Assembly: GCA_015057165.1 (NCBI GenBank) | Contig: SVEY01000011.1 | Span: 20,675-84,674, forward strand | Source: Lachnospiraceae bacterium | Lineage (GTDB): Bacteria; Bacillota; Clostridia; Lachnospirales; Lachnospiraceae | Reading direction: 5' to 3' | DNA length: 64,000 nt | Part shown: piece after piece, positions 35,363 through 45,168 of the stretch | How positions within the stretch are numbered: the stretch's first letter is position 1 | Layout of the letters: the number at the start of each line of letters is the position of its first letter | The notes under the pieces: model-generated | What the model was told of the DNA's origin: nothing | Database searches by the model: none | Seen by the model: only the letters and a program-made list of their open reading frames with translations | Program-made: the position numbers and the translations under genes

Positions 35363-38300
35363 ATGGGATATATAATTAAGTATCCAGATATATATGTAAT
35401 GTACGACAATGTTAAGAGGTACAAAGAGAAACTAATCGTGGGATTTGATACGCATATTGGATCTATGCAAGGGTTCAATTCTGGTGAATTTCTTGAAGGT
35501 GAGACTAGTAGAGCAATTGACGATTATATTAGTGATGTACATTATAAGTGTAAAGATGCAATTATACAAGGTATAACTGAACTTGAGATGAGACTTGTAT
35601 TCTATGCCTGGGGGTGGAATTCTGTCGATGCAGATCTGGGTGCAGTACTTAACACAGATAAGATGGATTATTATAATTCGTTAACACAAAATGTATGTGA
35701 GAACGATATGTGTGATTCTGTTAATGAGATTAACAGTGTAATAAACTCTGTATCTGATATTCTTCCCTTTGATCAACTTTTTCAGGTAGGTAACTATGAT
35801 AATCATTTGAATGATACTATGAAAGGTATTAGTGACTTCAAAGATAAGGTTATTAATTATGAAAATAGCTGCGTAGGTGAATTTTCCAATGTAATTACTC
35901 TTCTTAGTGGAGTAGCGAACCTGATAAATGAATATAGCAACAAAGATATAAATAGTTATCAGAAAAATGATGTGTTAAAGAGTCCAAATTATGTGGCAAT
36001 GATGGCTGCTTTTGAAAGTTCTCGTACATATGTTGCGCAGAATCAGAGTAGATTTGATGATGTAAAGCCAAAGCTTGATAAGATTATCTGTAGGTATAAC
36101 CATACTGAAAGCTTTGCAAGATGTTTATCAGAATATGGGATGGGACAGGTTCTTAATCATTACTTTAGTACAGACCCAGTAGATTTATCAACAGGAAACT
36201 TCATATACAAGAAGACAGATGTAGTACTAGAAGGAGATTATGAACTAAGATTAGAAAGATTTTATAATGCACTAACATGCAATAACAATAGTGTAATTGG
36301 CGCTGGTTTTACACATAATTATAACCTGAGACTATCAAACTATGATGAGGATTCTATTTCTATTGCTATGGCAGATGGCCATAAACTCTTCTTTGAACTG
36401 ACAGAAGATGGAGTATATGATAATATCTTTTCTTGCGACGAGACACTTGTTAAAGCGTCGGATGAAGAGAATAAGGATTATAAGTATCGACTTATTGACA
36501 GCGATAGTATAAGATACTTCTTTAATGAAGAAGGATTGTTGCTTCGACAGGAAGATAGTAATCATGTAGGAGTAACACTTAAGTATGACAATGATAAACT
36601 AATAAATGTATTTAATGATGGAAATGAATATATAAAGTTTAACTATAATGATGAAGGATTAATATCATCTGTAGATACTAGTAAAGATAGGACAATTAGA
36701 TATGAATATAAGGATGGATATCTCGTAGATGTTATCATGCCTAATTCTAATAGATATCATTATGTGTATTCAACAGATAATCAGATAGCAGAAGTGCTTA
36801 ATGGAGATGAAATATCACAGGTAAAGAATACATATGATGAAAAAGGAAGAATAATAAGACAAGACTTTATTGATGGTTCATTTATGACATATGAATATGT
36901 TAATAACAAAGTTGTTCTAACTGAACGTAATGGACAAGTAACAACATATGAACATGATGAGAATAATAATACTTCTAAAGTAACCTATCCTGATAAATCT
37001 ACAGAAGAATTCAAATATAATGATAAAGGAAAGAAAATATGGAATAAGGATAGGAATGGATTCGTCACAAAGTATGAGTATAATGAAAGAGGAATGCTTT
37101 TAAAGGAGATAAATGCACTAGGAGTAACAAGTGTAATATCTTATGATGAGAATAATAACATTAAAAGAATTCAACTTGATGGTAAAAATAGATTAGAAGC
37201 AACATATGATTCTAATTCTAATCTAATAAGTCGTATAGATGCTGAGGGTAATAAGAGAGAACTTACATATGATGATTGTGGTCATGTAACATCAATCACA
37301 GATGAAGATGGTTATAAGACTATAGTAGAATATGATGATAATGGAAATGTTATATCTATTATCAAGCCAACTGGTGTAAAAGTAGGATTTTCTTATGATG
37401 AGTACAATCGTCCTGTTAAAACAATAGATGGAAACGGGAATGAGACAAGCTTTACCTATGACATTAATGATAGAATAACAAGTATAGTTAATGCCAAAGG
37501 AGATAGGGCTTCATTTGAATATAATCTTCTTGGTAAAGTAATAAAATCCAATGACTTTGATGGAGAGTCTGTTGAAGTTGCGTATAATAATCTTAATTTA
37601 GAAGAGAGTGTTACAGATAAAGAAGGAAATATAACAAGGTTCGAATATGATAAGATGTGGAATAGAACTAAGACGCATCTTCCTTCTGGTGCAATAATAG
37701 AAAATGTATATGATAAGAATAATCGTCTAACTAAGGTTATCCTTCCAGAGGGACAGAGCCAGTCAGTAGAATATGATTTTAATGGTAATATAATAAAAGA
37801 GACCGATGCTAATAGTTCGACAACTAAGTATAAGTATGATGTCCTTAACAGACTTATAGGTATAACTAATGCCTTGGGTAAAGTGACACGATTTAAGTAC
37901 GATAGATTAGGAAATGTTATAAAGGAAATCGATAATAATGGAAATGAAACCAGCTATGAATATGATAATAACAACAGACTAATTGCAAGTACTAATAAAC
38001 TTGGAGAGAAGACGACTTATGAGTATTATCCTTCTGGTAAAAGAAGAAAGATAGCATTTTCAGATAATACATTTGAAGAATATACATATGAGAATGGGCT
38101 TCTTACTAGAATTAGAAATCGTCAGGGAGTAGTTACAAAGCTATCATATGATGGTAATGAGAATGTAATCTCAGAAACTAATGCTGCTGGAGATACTATT
38201 AGATATGAGTATGATAAACTAGATATGCTTGTTAAAATCATTACTCCTGAGGGCGGAGAACGTAGATTCTCATATGATAAAGTAGGAAATATGACTAAGA

Positions 38301-40681
38301 TTATTGATGAACTTGGAAATGTTACTTCTTATGAGTATACGTCTAACGGAAAGCTAAGTAAGGTTATTGACGCTAAAGGAAATGAGACAAGCTATAAATA
38401 TGATACGGTAGGGAATCTCATTGAAGTAAAGAGAATAGGTGAATTCGATGAGATAACATCATACGAATACGACTTGAATGGTAATGTAACTAAGGTTACA
38501 GATCCACTTATGAATAGTGATATATATACATATGATGGCATGGGTCGTGTGATAAGTAAGCTAGACAGAGATGAGAATTTTACTAATATAAGTTATAATT
38601 CTATAGGTCAGGTTGAAAAAATTACATATTCAGATGACAATGAAGTTAAGATGTCATATGATGAACTAGGCTTCTTAAAAGAGATAGAGGATATGAATGG
38701 TACATCAAGAATTGAAACAGATGTGCTCGGCAGGGTACTTTCTTCAACTGACTATAATGGTAATAAAGTGTCATATGAGTATTCTGATGATAAGAAGAAA
38801 TCAATGACTTATCCTGATGGAAAGAAGCTTTTCTATAAATATGATGACAATGGACTTCTTAAGTCTATGATGCTCGTAGATGGAAAAATTGTAAAGGACA
38901 TAGGCACGAAAACGGAGAAAGATGAAAGTGTTGACGGAATAACAAAGCTGGTAGAATATACATATGATGCTATGGCAAGACCGCTTTCTAAATATATGTC
39001 TAATGGTCAAGAGACAGAGTTTACTTATAATGCAATTGGGCGCGTATCAAGTATAATTCATAGAGTAAAAGATATAGAAGAATCTTATAATTATAAATAC
39101 GATTTGTCCGGTAATAAAGTATCCTCAATAAAGAAAAGAGCTAATTCATTAGATAGCGGAAGCTTTACATATGGATATGATGCACTTAATCAGCTTATAT
39201 CGGTAAGTAAAGATAATAGACTCCTTCGTGAATATATATATGATTCATTCGGTAATAGAATCGTTAAGAAATCATATGGTGATATGACGGAAGAAAGCAT
39301 ATATAGCTATAATAGGAATAATCAACTTGTAAAAGAAGTTGTATCCGATAAAATAACAAAACTATATGATTATGATAAGAGAGGAAATCTAATAAGCGTA
39401 TCAGAAAACGATAATGTAATAGCTAAGTATACTTATAATGCCAATAATAGAGTTAATTCGATAGTAAACTATAAGGATAGCATTAAAGAATCAGTTGAAT
39501 ATGCTTATAATGGTATAGGTCAAAGAATAGCACAGACAGTAAAGATGCCGGAAAGACCTGAGAAAAAAATTGAATATGTAATAGATATCACAAAGCAATA
39601 TAATAATATGCTTTCTGACCTTGAATCGAACTATTATTATGACAATAATGTACTTGCACTTGATAGAGAAGATGAACTAAATTTCTTTATGCAAGATGAT
39701 TTAGGCTCGGTAATGGGGATATCTGATGGTCTCGGAAGTGCTGTGGATTCGTATGCTTATGATGAATTCGGAGAAGAAGTTAATGGTATAAATGGCGTTT
39801 CGCATATACAATCAATAACATATACTGGTTATCAAAAGGAGGCTGTGGGAGATACGTACTTTGCACAAGCAAGACAATATAGTGCGAAAATAGGACGATT
39901 TGTTAGCGAGGATATTTTAAAAGGTGATAGGTTGTTCCCTACTAGTTTGAATTCGTATATTTATTGTTGGAATAGACCAGAGGATTTTGTTGATTTGGAT
40001 GGAAGGGCACCAAGTCTCCCTTCGAGTATTGTAAAAAGTAAAACCATTCAGGCAGAAAAGATTGAATTTGATCTTTATATAGCACAGACAGATTACGGAA
40101 AAATAGTATACTCATCTGAGCTTATTATTCTAGTGGCTGTTTTGGAAAAAAGTCCCGAAGTAGCTATTGAAGGATTTGCAAGTGCTATAGCATCTGCGGC
40201 AATTAATGAGGATAATGGAGGAAGTTATTCTAATGGATGGGTAGGAGGAGCAATAGACGGTATAATTAGTGGAACATTTGATAAATATGGGAAAATTCCT
40301 GTTTTAAAGGCTGTTGGTAGTACTATAGGTGGAACATTGGGAGATTTGCTGACATATAAATTAGATAATCCTGAACATGATTTGACAAAGGGAGACTGGG
40401 CAAATGCGGCTACAAAAGGATTTATTCAATCAATTCCTAAGTTGTTTGGTAGTCCTATCTGTACAAAAGTTGCGGGAAAAGATTTATCTAAATTAATAAC
40501 GTTTGAAGCATCTGATGATATCTACAATATAATTGCAAAGTTTTTTGGTAAGGGTTTCTTGTCAGAAATTAAATGGTTATCTTATTACATAAGTACTTTG
40601 CTATATGATAAAGCTGTGGCACCACAGATGCTAAACCTTTTTGATGACAGAACGAATAATGATTCGTGCCTAGAGAATTAA
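35363..40681 (+). CDS. Toxin 2: T7SS-targeted RHS/YD-repeat polymorphic toxin
   Basis: The ATG at 35363 follows AGGGAGG (1772 residues). N-terminal ~265 residues are helical and alignable with toxin 1; DPVDLSTGNF opens the RHS shell near 271. The RHS core ends with FAQARQYSAKIGRF and VDLDGRAP near 1549. The ~220-residue C-terminal domain differs from toxin 1 but carries glycine-zipper elements GWVGGAIDGIISG and STIGGTLGDLL. It is homologous to the orphan cassette at 41759. No signal peptide is present, so T7SS export is inferred from context. Confidence 0.85.
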   Translation: MGYIIKYPDIYVMYDNVKRYKEKLIVGFDTHIGSMQGFNSGEFLEGETSRAIDDYISDVHYKCKDAIIQGITELEMRLVFYAWGWNSVDADLGAVLNTDKMDYYNSLTQNVCENDMCDSVNEINSVINSVSDILPFDQLFQVGNYDNHLNDTMKGISDFKDKVINYENSCVGEFSNVITLLSGVANLINEYSNKDINSYQKNDVLKSPNYVAMMAAFESSRTYVAQNQSRFDDVKPKLDKIICRYNHTESFARCLSEYGMGQVLNHYFSTDPVDLSTGNFIYKKTDVVLEGDYELRLERFYNALTCNNNSVIGAGFTHNYNLRLSNYDEDSISIAMADGHKLFFELTEDGVYDNIFSCDETLVKASDEENKDYKYRLIDSDSIRYFFNEEGLLLRQEDSNHVGVTLKYDNDKLINVFNDGNEYIKFNYNDEGLISSVDTSKDRTIRYEYKDGYLVDVIMPNSNRYHYVYSTDNQIAEVLNGDEISQVKNTYDEKGRIIRQDFIDGSFMTYEYVNNKVVLTERNGQVTTYEHDENNNTSKVTYPDKSTEEFKYNDKGKKIWNKDRNGFVTKYEYNERGMLLKEINALGVTSVISYDENNNIKRIQLDGKNRLEATYDSNSNLISRIDAEGNKRELTYDDCGHVTSITDEDGYKTIVEYDDNGNVISIIKPTGVKVGFSYDEYNRPVKTIDGNGNETSFTYDINDRITSIVNAKGDRASFEYNLLGKVIKSNDFDGESVEVAYNNLNLEESVTDKEGNITRFEYDKMWNRTKTHLPSGAIIENVYDKNNRLTKVILPEGQSQSVEYDFNGNIIKETDANSSTTKYKYDVLNRLIGITNALGKVTRFKYDRLGNVIKEIDNNGNETSYEYDNNNRLIASTNKLGEKTTYEYYPSGKRRKIAFSDNTFEEYTYENGLLTRIRNRQGVVTKLSYDGNENVISETNAAGDTIRYEYDKLDMLVKIITPEGGERRFSYDKVGNMTKIIDELGNVTSYEYTSNGKLSKVIDAKGNETSYKYDTVGNLIEVKRIGEFDEITSYEYDLNGNVTKVTDPLMNSDIYTYDGMGRVISKLDRDENFTNISYNSIGQVEKITYSDDNEVKMSYDELGFLKEIEDMNGTSRIETDVLGRVLSSTDYNGNKVSYEYSDDKKKSMTYPDGKKLFYKYDDNGLLKSMMLVDGKIVKDIGTKTEKDESVDGITKLVEYTYDAMARPLSKYMSNGQETEFTYNAIGRVSSIIHRVKDIEESYNYKYDLSGNKVSSIKKRANSLDSGSFTYGYDALNQLISVSKDNRLLREYIYDSFGNRIVKKSYGDMTEESIYSYNRNNQLVKEVVSDKITKLYDYDKRGNLISVSENDNVIAKYTYNANNRVNSIVNYKDSIKESVEYAYNGIGQRIAQTVKMPERPEKKIEYVIDITKQYNNMLSDLESNYYYDNNVLALDREDELNFFMQDDLGSVMGISDGLGSAVDSYAYDEFGEEVNGINGVSHIQSITYTGYQKEAVGDTYFAQARQYSAKIGRFVSEDILKGDRLFPTSLNSYIYCWNRPEDFVDLDGRAPSLPSSIVKSKTIQAEKIEFDLYIAQTDYGKIVYSSELIILVAVLEKSPEVAIEGFASAIASAAINEDNGGSYSNGWVGGAIDGIISGTFDKYGKIPVLKAVGSTIGGTLGDLLTYKLDNPEHDLTKGDWANAATKGFIQSIPKLFGSPICTKVAGKDLSKLITFEASDDIYNIIAKFFGKGFLSEIKWLSYYISTLLYDKAVAPQMLNLFDDRTNNDSCLEN

Positions 40682-40699
40682 TTTATATAGGAGTAAAAA

Positions 40700-41005
40700 A
40701 TGAGTAATATTTTACCGGTGATTATCTTGATTATAGTTTATACGTATCCTCTGATTCTTATTGCTTTGATTTTTGTTAATAGAATTCGTTCAAAAAGAAA
40801 TGGAAAAACAGAGATAAAAAGAAAGGAAATATATGAAAAGCTAGAGGGTGATGATACACCGTATGGTATTTGGAAGAGAAAAATGGCATCTGATGCAGAA
40901 TCCTTTGCTAGGTTAACATTATGTAGGGATTTGATATTTGTGTTGTTTTGCCTTCTTTTAGAAATCATACCGTTTTTCGATGTTATAGAACGAATCACAA
41001 AATAA
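40700..41005 (+). CDS. Small two-TM protein of the GDDTPY family, candidate immunity to toxin 2
   Basis: A 101-residue membrane protein with hydrophobic helices at both ends and a charged central loop containing LEGDDTPYGIWKRKMAS. It begins 18 bp after the toxin-2 stop with an AGGAG site. Paralogues at 43904 and 44406 share the GDDTPYxIWKxKxAS signature, each beside related toxin tails. Position and membrane topology argue for immunity against a membrane-active toxin; no known family is recognised. Confidence 0.65.
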   Translation: MSNILPVIILIIVYTYPLILIALIFVNRIRSKRNGKTEIKRKEIYEKLEGDDTPYGIWKRKMASDAESFARLTLCRDLIFVLFCLLLEIIPFFDVIERITK

Positions 41006-41049
41006 AATGCATGTTTGATATATAGTTTCTTTGTAAAGGGGAGTGAAAA

Positions 41050-41268
41050 ATGAAAGAGAAAAAACAACATATTATTATGCTGGTTGTAGTAGATGTGAGC
41101 GCGGTCTTAGCACCTATAATGTATCTTTTGACAGTTTATTTTTTCAATTCAGAAAAATTGCGAGAAATGCATGTTATAGTGATTATATGTGTATGGTTTG
41201 CTTTGGCTATTGTGGGTTCTGTTATATGGACTGTGTATATAATTAAAAAAATGAAAAAAATCCCATAA
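41050..41268 (+). CDS. 72-residue two-TM protein, second member of the immunity pair
   Basis: A 72-residue protein with two hydrophobic helices (residues ~8-28 and ~42-63) and basic ends, preceded by AAAGGGGAG. The 43590 product has the same length and two-helix topology in the second cassette. The repeated pairing of one GDDTPY protein with one 72-residue protein suggests both contribute to immunity. Confidence 0.55.
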   Translation: MKEKKQHIIMLVVVDVSAVLAPIMYLLTVYFFNSEKLREMHVIVIICVWFALAIVGSVIWTVYIIKKMKKIP

Positions 41269-41591
41269 TTTAAAATGGATATGCAGAGAGATTTTTATGA
41301 TTCTAGGATTTGCATGATGCAACTCTTTTTTTGTTGTATAAATAGTCGAGGTCGTTATACAAATTATATATTGCAATCTCTTTTCTGTAGTGCTACGATG
41401 TATCTACGATTCAAAGCAAGAATCGTGTGCTATGCACACATTTAAGATGGGTAAATTCTATAATCTTAATTTCTAATTATATGTCAAGATTTCATGATTC
41501 TTGCAAAATCCAATAATAAAATTTGTTAAGCGAGATTATGATATTTTTACATTTTTTCATTGGAATCATATTCTCGCGGAAAGGAGAAACT
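41269..41591. other. Gene-free AT-rich stretch with a leader hairpin
   Basis: No ORF with a ribosome site is seen. A near-perfect inverted repeat GCGAGATTATGAT / ATCATATTCTCGC (41530-41577, one mismatch) ends 3 bases before the AAAGGAG of the Rpn remnant, and a smaller hairpin TGTGC/GCACA lies near 41427. Otherwise it looks like decayed sequence. Confidence 0.5.
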
Positions 41592-41729
41592 ATGTCCAAT
41601 GAGAGAAACTATAAGAGTAATGTATTTGTAATGTTGTTAGAAGAAAAGAAAAGAGCGCTAGAGCTATACAATGCGGTAAATGATTCTAATTATGACGATC
41701 CTGAGCAGATTGTTATTAATACTATCTAA
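41592..41729 (+). pseudogene. N-terminal remnant of an Rpn-family nuclease
   Basis: A 45-codon frame with AAAGGAG upstream. The sequence YKSNVFVMLLEEKKRALELYNAV (split: the diagnostic part is ALELYNAVNDSNYDDP) is the characteristic N-terminus of Firmicute Rpn/putative transposase proteins. It stops at a TAA just after VINTI, where full members continue for ~250 residues. It is followed 30 bp later by an orphan RHS fragment. Confidence 0.7.
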
Positions 41730-41758
41730 GGAGGTTTTATTAAAAGTGATGAAGATAA

Positions 41759-43498
41759 TGCTTGAACGATAGTAGGTTAGTATCATATACTTATGATAAG
41801 ATGGCAAGACCTTTTACTAAGCTTATGTCTAACGGACAGGAATCGGATTATACGTATAATAGTATAATAGGACGATTATCAAGTGTTACTCATAAGCTGG
41901 GAGATAAGATAGAGTCATTAAGTTATAGATATGATTTATCAGGTAATAAGACAGAGGTTGTAAAGCATCGCCTCAATGAAACAGATAATGGAACATTCAC
42001 TTATGGATACGATGCACTTAATCAGCTGATATCTGTAAGTAAAGATAACAACCTGCTTCGTGAATATACCTATGATGCTTTTGGTAACAGAGCTAGCAAG
42101 AAATCATACAAAGATACAATAGAAGAAAGCATATATACTTATAATAAGAATAATCAACTTATTAAAGAAGTTATGCCAAGTGTTACTAAGATATATGACT
42201 ATGATAAGAGAGGTAATCTGACAACAATAACTTCTAATGATGTAGTAACAGATAGATATGAGTACGGCATTAACAATCAGCTAATTAGTTCTTCTATAGT
42301 TAAGAATAATGATAGAGTTACATCATCTTATTCTTATAACGGCTTGGGACAAAGGATAGGAGAAGTTATTAATACGCCAGAAGATCCAGAGAAGAAGATA
42401 AGTTATGTCCTTGATATTACCAAGCAATACAATAACATGCTTACAGAATCTAAGGGTGAAAGAATAGCTAATTATTACTATGATAATGGAGCTATAGCTC
42501 TTGATATAGAAGACATTACATCATACTATATGCAAGACGACCTTGGATCTATTCTTGGACTTACAGATAATGAATGCAACATAATAGAATCATACGATTA
42601 TGATGAGTTTGGTAATGAACTAGAACTTGTATCTAATCCAATCCAGAGCCTAACGTACACAGGCTATCGTAAGGAGATTGCTACAAATTCTCTATATGCT
42701 CAGGCAAGACAATACAATCCGAGAGTAGGACGATTCACAAGTGAGGATATAATAAAGGGAGATAGGCTTATGCCTATATCTCTTAATTCTTATGTGTATT
42801 GTTACAACAAACCGGAAGATTATGTGGATGTAGATGGTAGGACGGCAAGCAATCTCATATGGGATAGCATGGTGCAAGGTCAGAAAGTTAAAATACAGCG
42901 TGCTCAAAGCGATATTAAAATGGCTGGAACAGATGCTGGTAAAATGGTATATTCAACTGAGGCGATAATTCTTCTGGCTTTGATATGTCCTATAGGAGCA
43001 TTGGGGGCTTTCATCGGTGCTGTATTTTCAGGGTTCGAGAATTCGATAAACGAAGGAAGTATTGAATATTTCGTAAATGGGTATGTTGGAGGAACTCTTG
43101 ATGGAGTGATTTCTGGGGCGGCTGGGCTTGGAACAAAAACTGCAGTTAGGTTTACTGGAAATGCTGTAGGAGGTACATTCGGGGATTTGCTGACACAGAA
43201 ACTAAACCATCCTGAAGAGAATCTCAAGCACTCTGATTATGTAAATTCTTCTATAAAAGGATTAGGACAAGCTGGTTTATCTAAGGCTGGTGCAGGAGTA
43301 TTTAAAGGCGTTACAGGTAAGTCATTAGATGTATATATTGATGAAATGAATTTTGGACAAATATTATATGTTGACTTTATATTAAATAAAATTAAATGGT
43401 TTTTTGACTATTCGACAAAATTAGTTTATGATGGTACATTTTCAAAAATAATTGATCGATTATTTAGTGATTCTGAAGATAGTAATCAATGTATTTGA
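41759..43498 (+). pseudogene. Orphan RHS C-terminal toxin cassette (5' truncated)
   Basis: The frame is open from 41759 (stop at 41756) and starts inside RHS repeats; the first usable codon is a TTG with no ribosome site. ~360 residues of RHS core (YAQARQYNPRVGRF, DVDGRT) lead into a ~215-residue toxin domain homologous to that of toxin 2 (GYVGGTLDGVISG, NAVGGTFGDLL). No targeting domain is present. This matches the orphan rhs-CT modules known from Gram-negative Rhs/CDI loci, which act as a recombination reserve. Confidence 0.85.
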
Positions 43499-43589
43499 CG
43501 CAATGATGTGTAATGCTATTTTTGACAAATAGATATAACACCAAAAGAGAAGAATTTAAGATATACTAGCGAAAGGACGGTATAATCGA

Positions 43590-43808
43590 ATGGATAATAA
43601 AAAAAAATCAAGAAATGCAATTATAATTATATGTATTTTTGAAACTATAGCATATGGGATGTTTATTTTTGCTTTATGGATAACTAATAATTTATTCAAG
43701 TTGTGGGCTATTGTAGGTTTGGTTGTAATGGGGATTCTTGGTATTATTTGTTGTGTTATATGGGCTAAGCTTGTAAATAAAAAAATAGAACAATCAGAGG
43801 AAAAATAG
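43590..43808 (+). CDS. 72-residue two-TM protein in the orphan cassette
   Basis: Two hydrophobic helices flanked by Lys-rich ends (MDNKKKSR; KKIEQSEEK), preceded by GAAAGGACGG. Same length and layout as the 41050 product. Candidate immunity component for the orphan toxin tail. Confidence 0.55.
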   Translation: MDNKKKSRNAIIIICIFETIAYGMFIFALWITNNLFKLWAIVGLVVMGILGIICCVIWAKLVNKKIEQSEEK

Positions 43809-43903
43809 TAGTTTTAAAGAAACGCATTTCTTTGATTTGATTGTGTATTATAAATGATATGTAATAACTAAAAGATTCATAGTAGTTTGAAAGGATTTGA
43901 AGT

Positions 43904-44197
43904 ATGGAAGATATTATAGGTTATATTTTGGTAGGTATTGCATATTTAGGTCCAATATATATAATAGTTTTTGCTTTTGCAAGTAGAGAATGGGACTATA
44001 AAAAGGGAAAAGATGAGTTAGAAAGAGCCCGTATTATTAAAAAATTAGGTGGTGATGATACTCCGTATGCTATTTGGAAATGTAAAATTGCATCGAATGA
44101 AAAGGATTTTAGGAAATTTACTATGATAAGAGCTTTACTTATTGCGATTACTGCGGCTATATGGGAAGTTTTTTTGATTTATCAAGCAATAAAATAA
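43904..44197 (+). CDS. GDDTPY-family two-TM protein in the orphan cassette
   Basis: A 97-residue paralogue of the 40700 product, with terminal hydrophobic helices and the loop motif LGGDDTPYAIWKCKIAS. A GAAAGGA site lies upstream. It is more diverged than the copy at 44406, consistent with specificity for the different toxin tail at 41759. Confidence 0.62.
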   Translation: MEDIIGYILVGIAYLGPIYIIVFAFASREWDYKKGKDELERARIIKKLGGDDTPYAIWKCKIASNEKDFRKFTMIRALLIAITAAIWEVFLIYQAIK

Positions 44198-44238
44198 GCA
44201 GTTGGCGTAGGAATAATATACTGAGATAGCCCTGTCAC

Positions 44239-44388
44239 ATTGCAAAGTTATTTGGCAAGAGTTTTTTGTCAGAAATAAAATGGTTATTATATTACATGAG
44301 TAATATGATATACGATAACGCTGTGGCACCTCAGATGTTAAGACTTTTTGCGGACGAAACAGATAATAATTCGTGCTTAAAAGACTAA
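44239..44388 (+). pseudogene. Last 49 codons of a toxin-2-type C-terminal domain
   Basis: A frame without a start reads IAKLFGKSFLSEIKW...AVAPQMLRLF...NNSCLKD, aligned to the end of toxin 2 (FGKGFLSEIKW...AVAPQMLNLF...NDSCLEN). It is a leftover tail of a third toxin cassette, too short to be functional. Confidence 0.85.
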
Positions 44389-44405
44389 TCTACTGGAGAT
44401 AATAT

Positions 44406-44690
44406 ATGAAAGATTTTATACCAGTTATTGTACTTACTATTGTTTCTTTGTGGCCAATTTTTAATATTGTATTGATTTTCGTCATAAGATTACGGTCAAA
44501 AAGAAATGGAAAAACAGAATTGAGAAGAAAAAAAGTATATGAAGAGTTAGAAGGTGATGATACTCCGTATGGTATATGGAAGAGAAAAATGGCCTCTAAT
44601 CCAGAATCTTTTTCTAGACTGACATTATATAGGGATTTAATATGCGTGTTTCTTTGTATTATTCAAATGAAAAGCAGAAACAGATGTTGA
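44406..44690 (+). pseudogene. Third GDDTPY-family immunity gene, 3' end replaced
   Basis: Residues 1-~80 are very close to the 40700 immunity protein (RSKRNGKTE, LEGDDTPYGIWKRKMAS), but after RDLICVFLC the sequence diverges to QMKSRNRC and stops, losing the last membrane helix. It follows the toxin tail remnant at 44239 in the same order as toxin 2 and its immunity gene, so this is a truncated toxin-immunity pair. Residual function cannot be excluded. Confidence 0.7.
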
Positions 44691-44977
44691 ATGATGCAGG
44701 TATTACACAGGGATTTTTTTCTGTACAGATTGGAGATAATAAGCAAGATTATTACTATTCAAATGGAAACGCAGGCGTTGCTGTAAGGCGGTTTGAGTAT
44801 GATGCAACGTATGATATGTTCGTGAAGCGTGGAACGGCATTATTTAATGAGTATGAGGTGGGTTCTATTTTTAAAATCGGAGGAAAAGAATATATTTTAA
44901 ATGAACAACGAAAATTGGATATCCCTTATGGTGAAGATATTTTTGATATAGAGTTGCCGAAAAAAGAAGTCGAATGA
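44642..44977 (+). pseudogene. Fragment of an unrelated gene joined to the immunity remnant
   Basis: A 111-codon frame overlapping the end of the immunity remnant in another register. From about residue 7 it reads a well-formed soluble sequence (NEKQKQMLNDAGITQGFF, FDIELPKKEVE) of a family I do not recognise. Its first codons lie inside immunity homology, so it is probably the 3' end of another gene captured by a recombination junction near 44660. Confidence 0.45.
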
Positions 44978-45168
44978 CACAAGGAAGGCCTTAATATAAA
45001 TGGTACATTTTATTAAATATTTGATTTGCTTAAAAATATATAGGTTTGATAGCATTCTGAGCATTTAGTTTCAGACAAGATGGATGGGATATGGAACAGG
45101 AAACTAATATATAACTATAACATGGCAGTATAGAACAACAAAAGTATTATATAGAGAGGAAAACATAA

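Noticed and set aside
41762..43498. Orphan RHS frame as an independent functional gene
   Set aside because: It begins at a TTG inside RHS repeats without a ribosome site, and the frame is closed by a stop immediately upstream.
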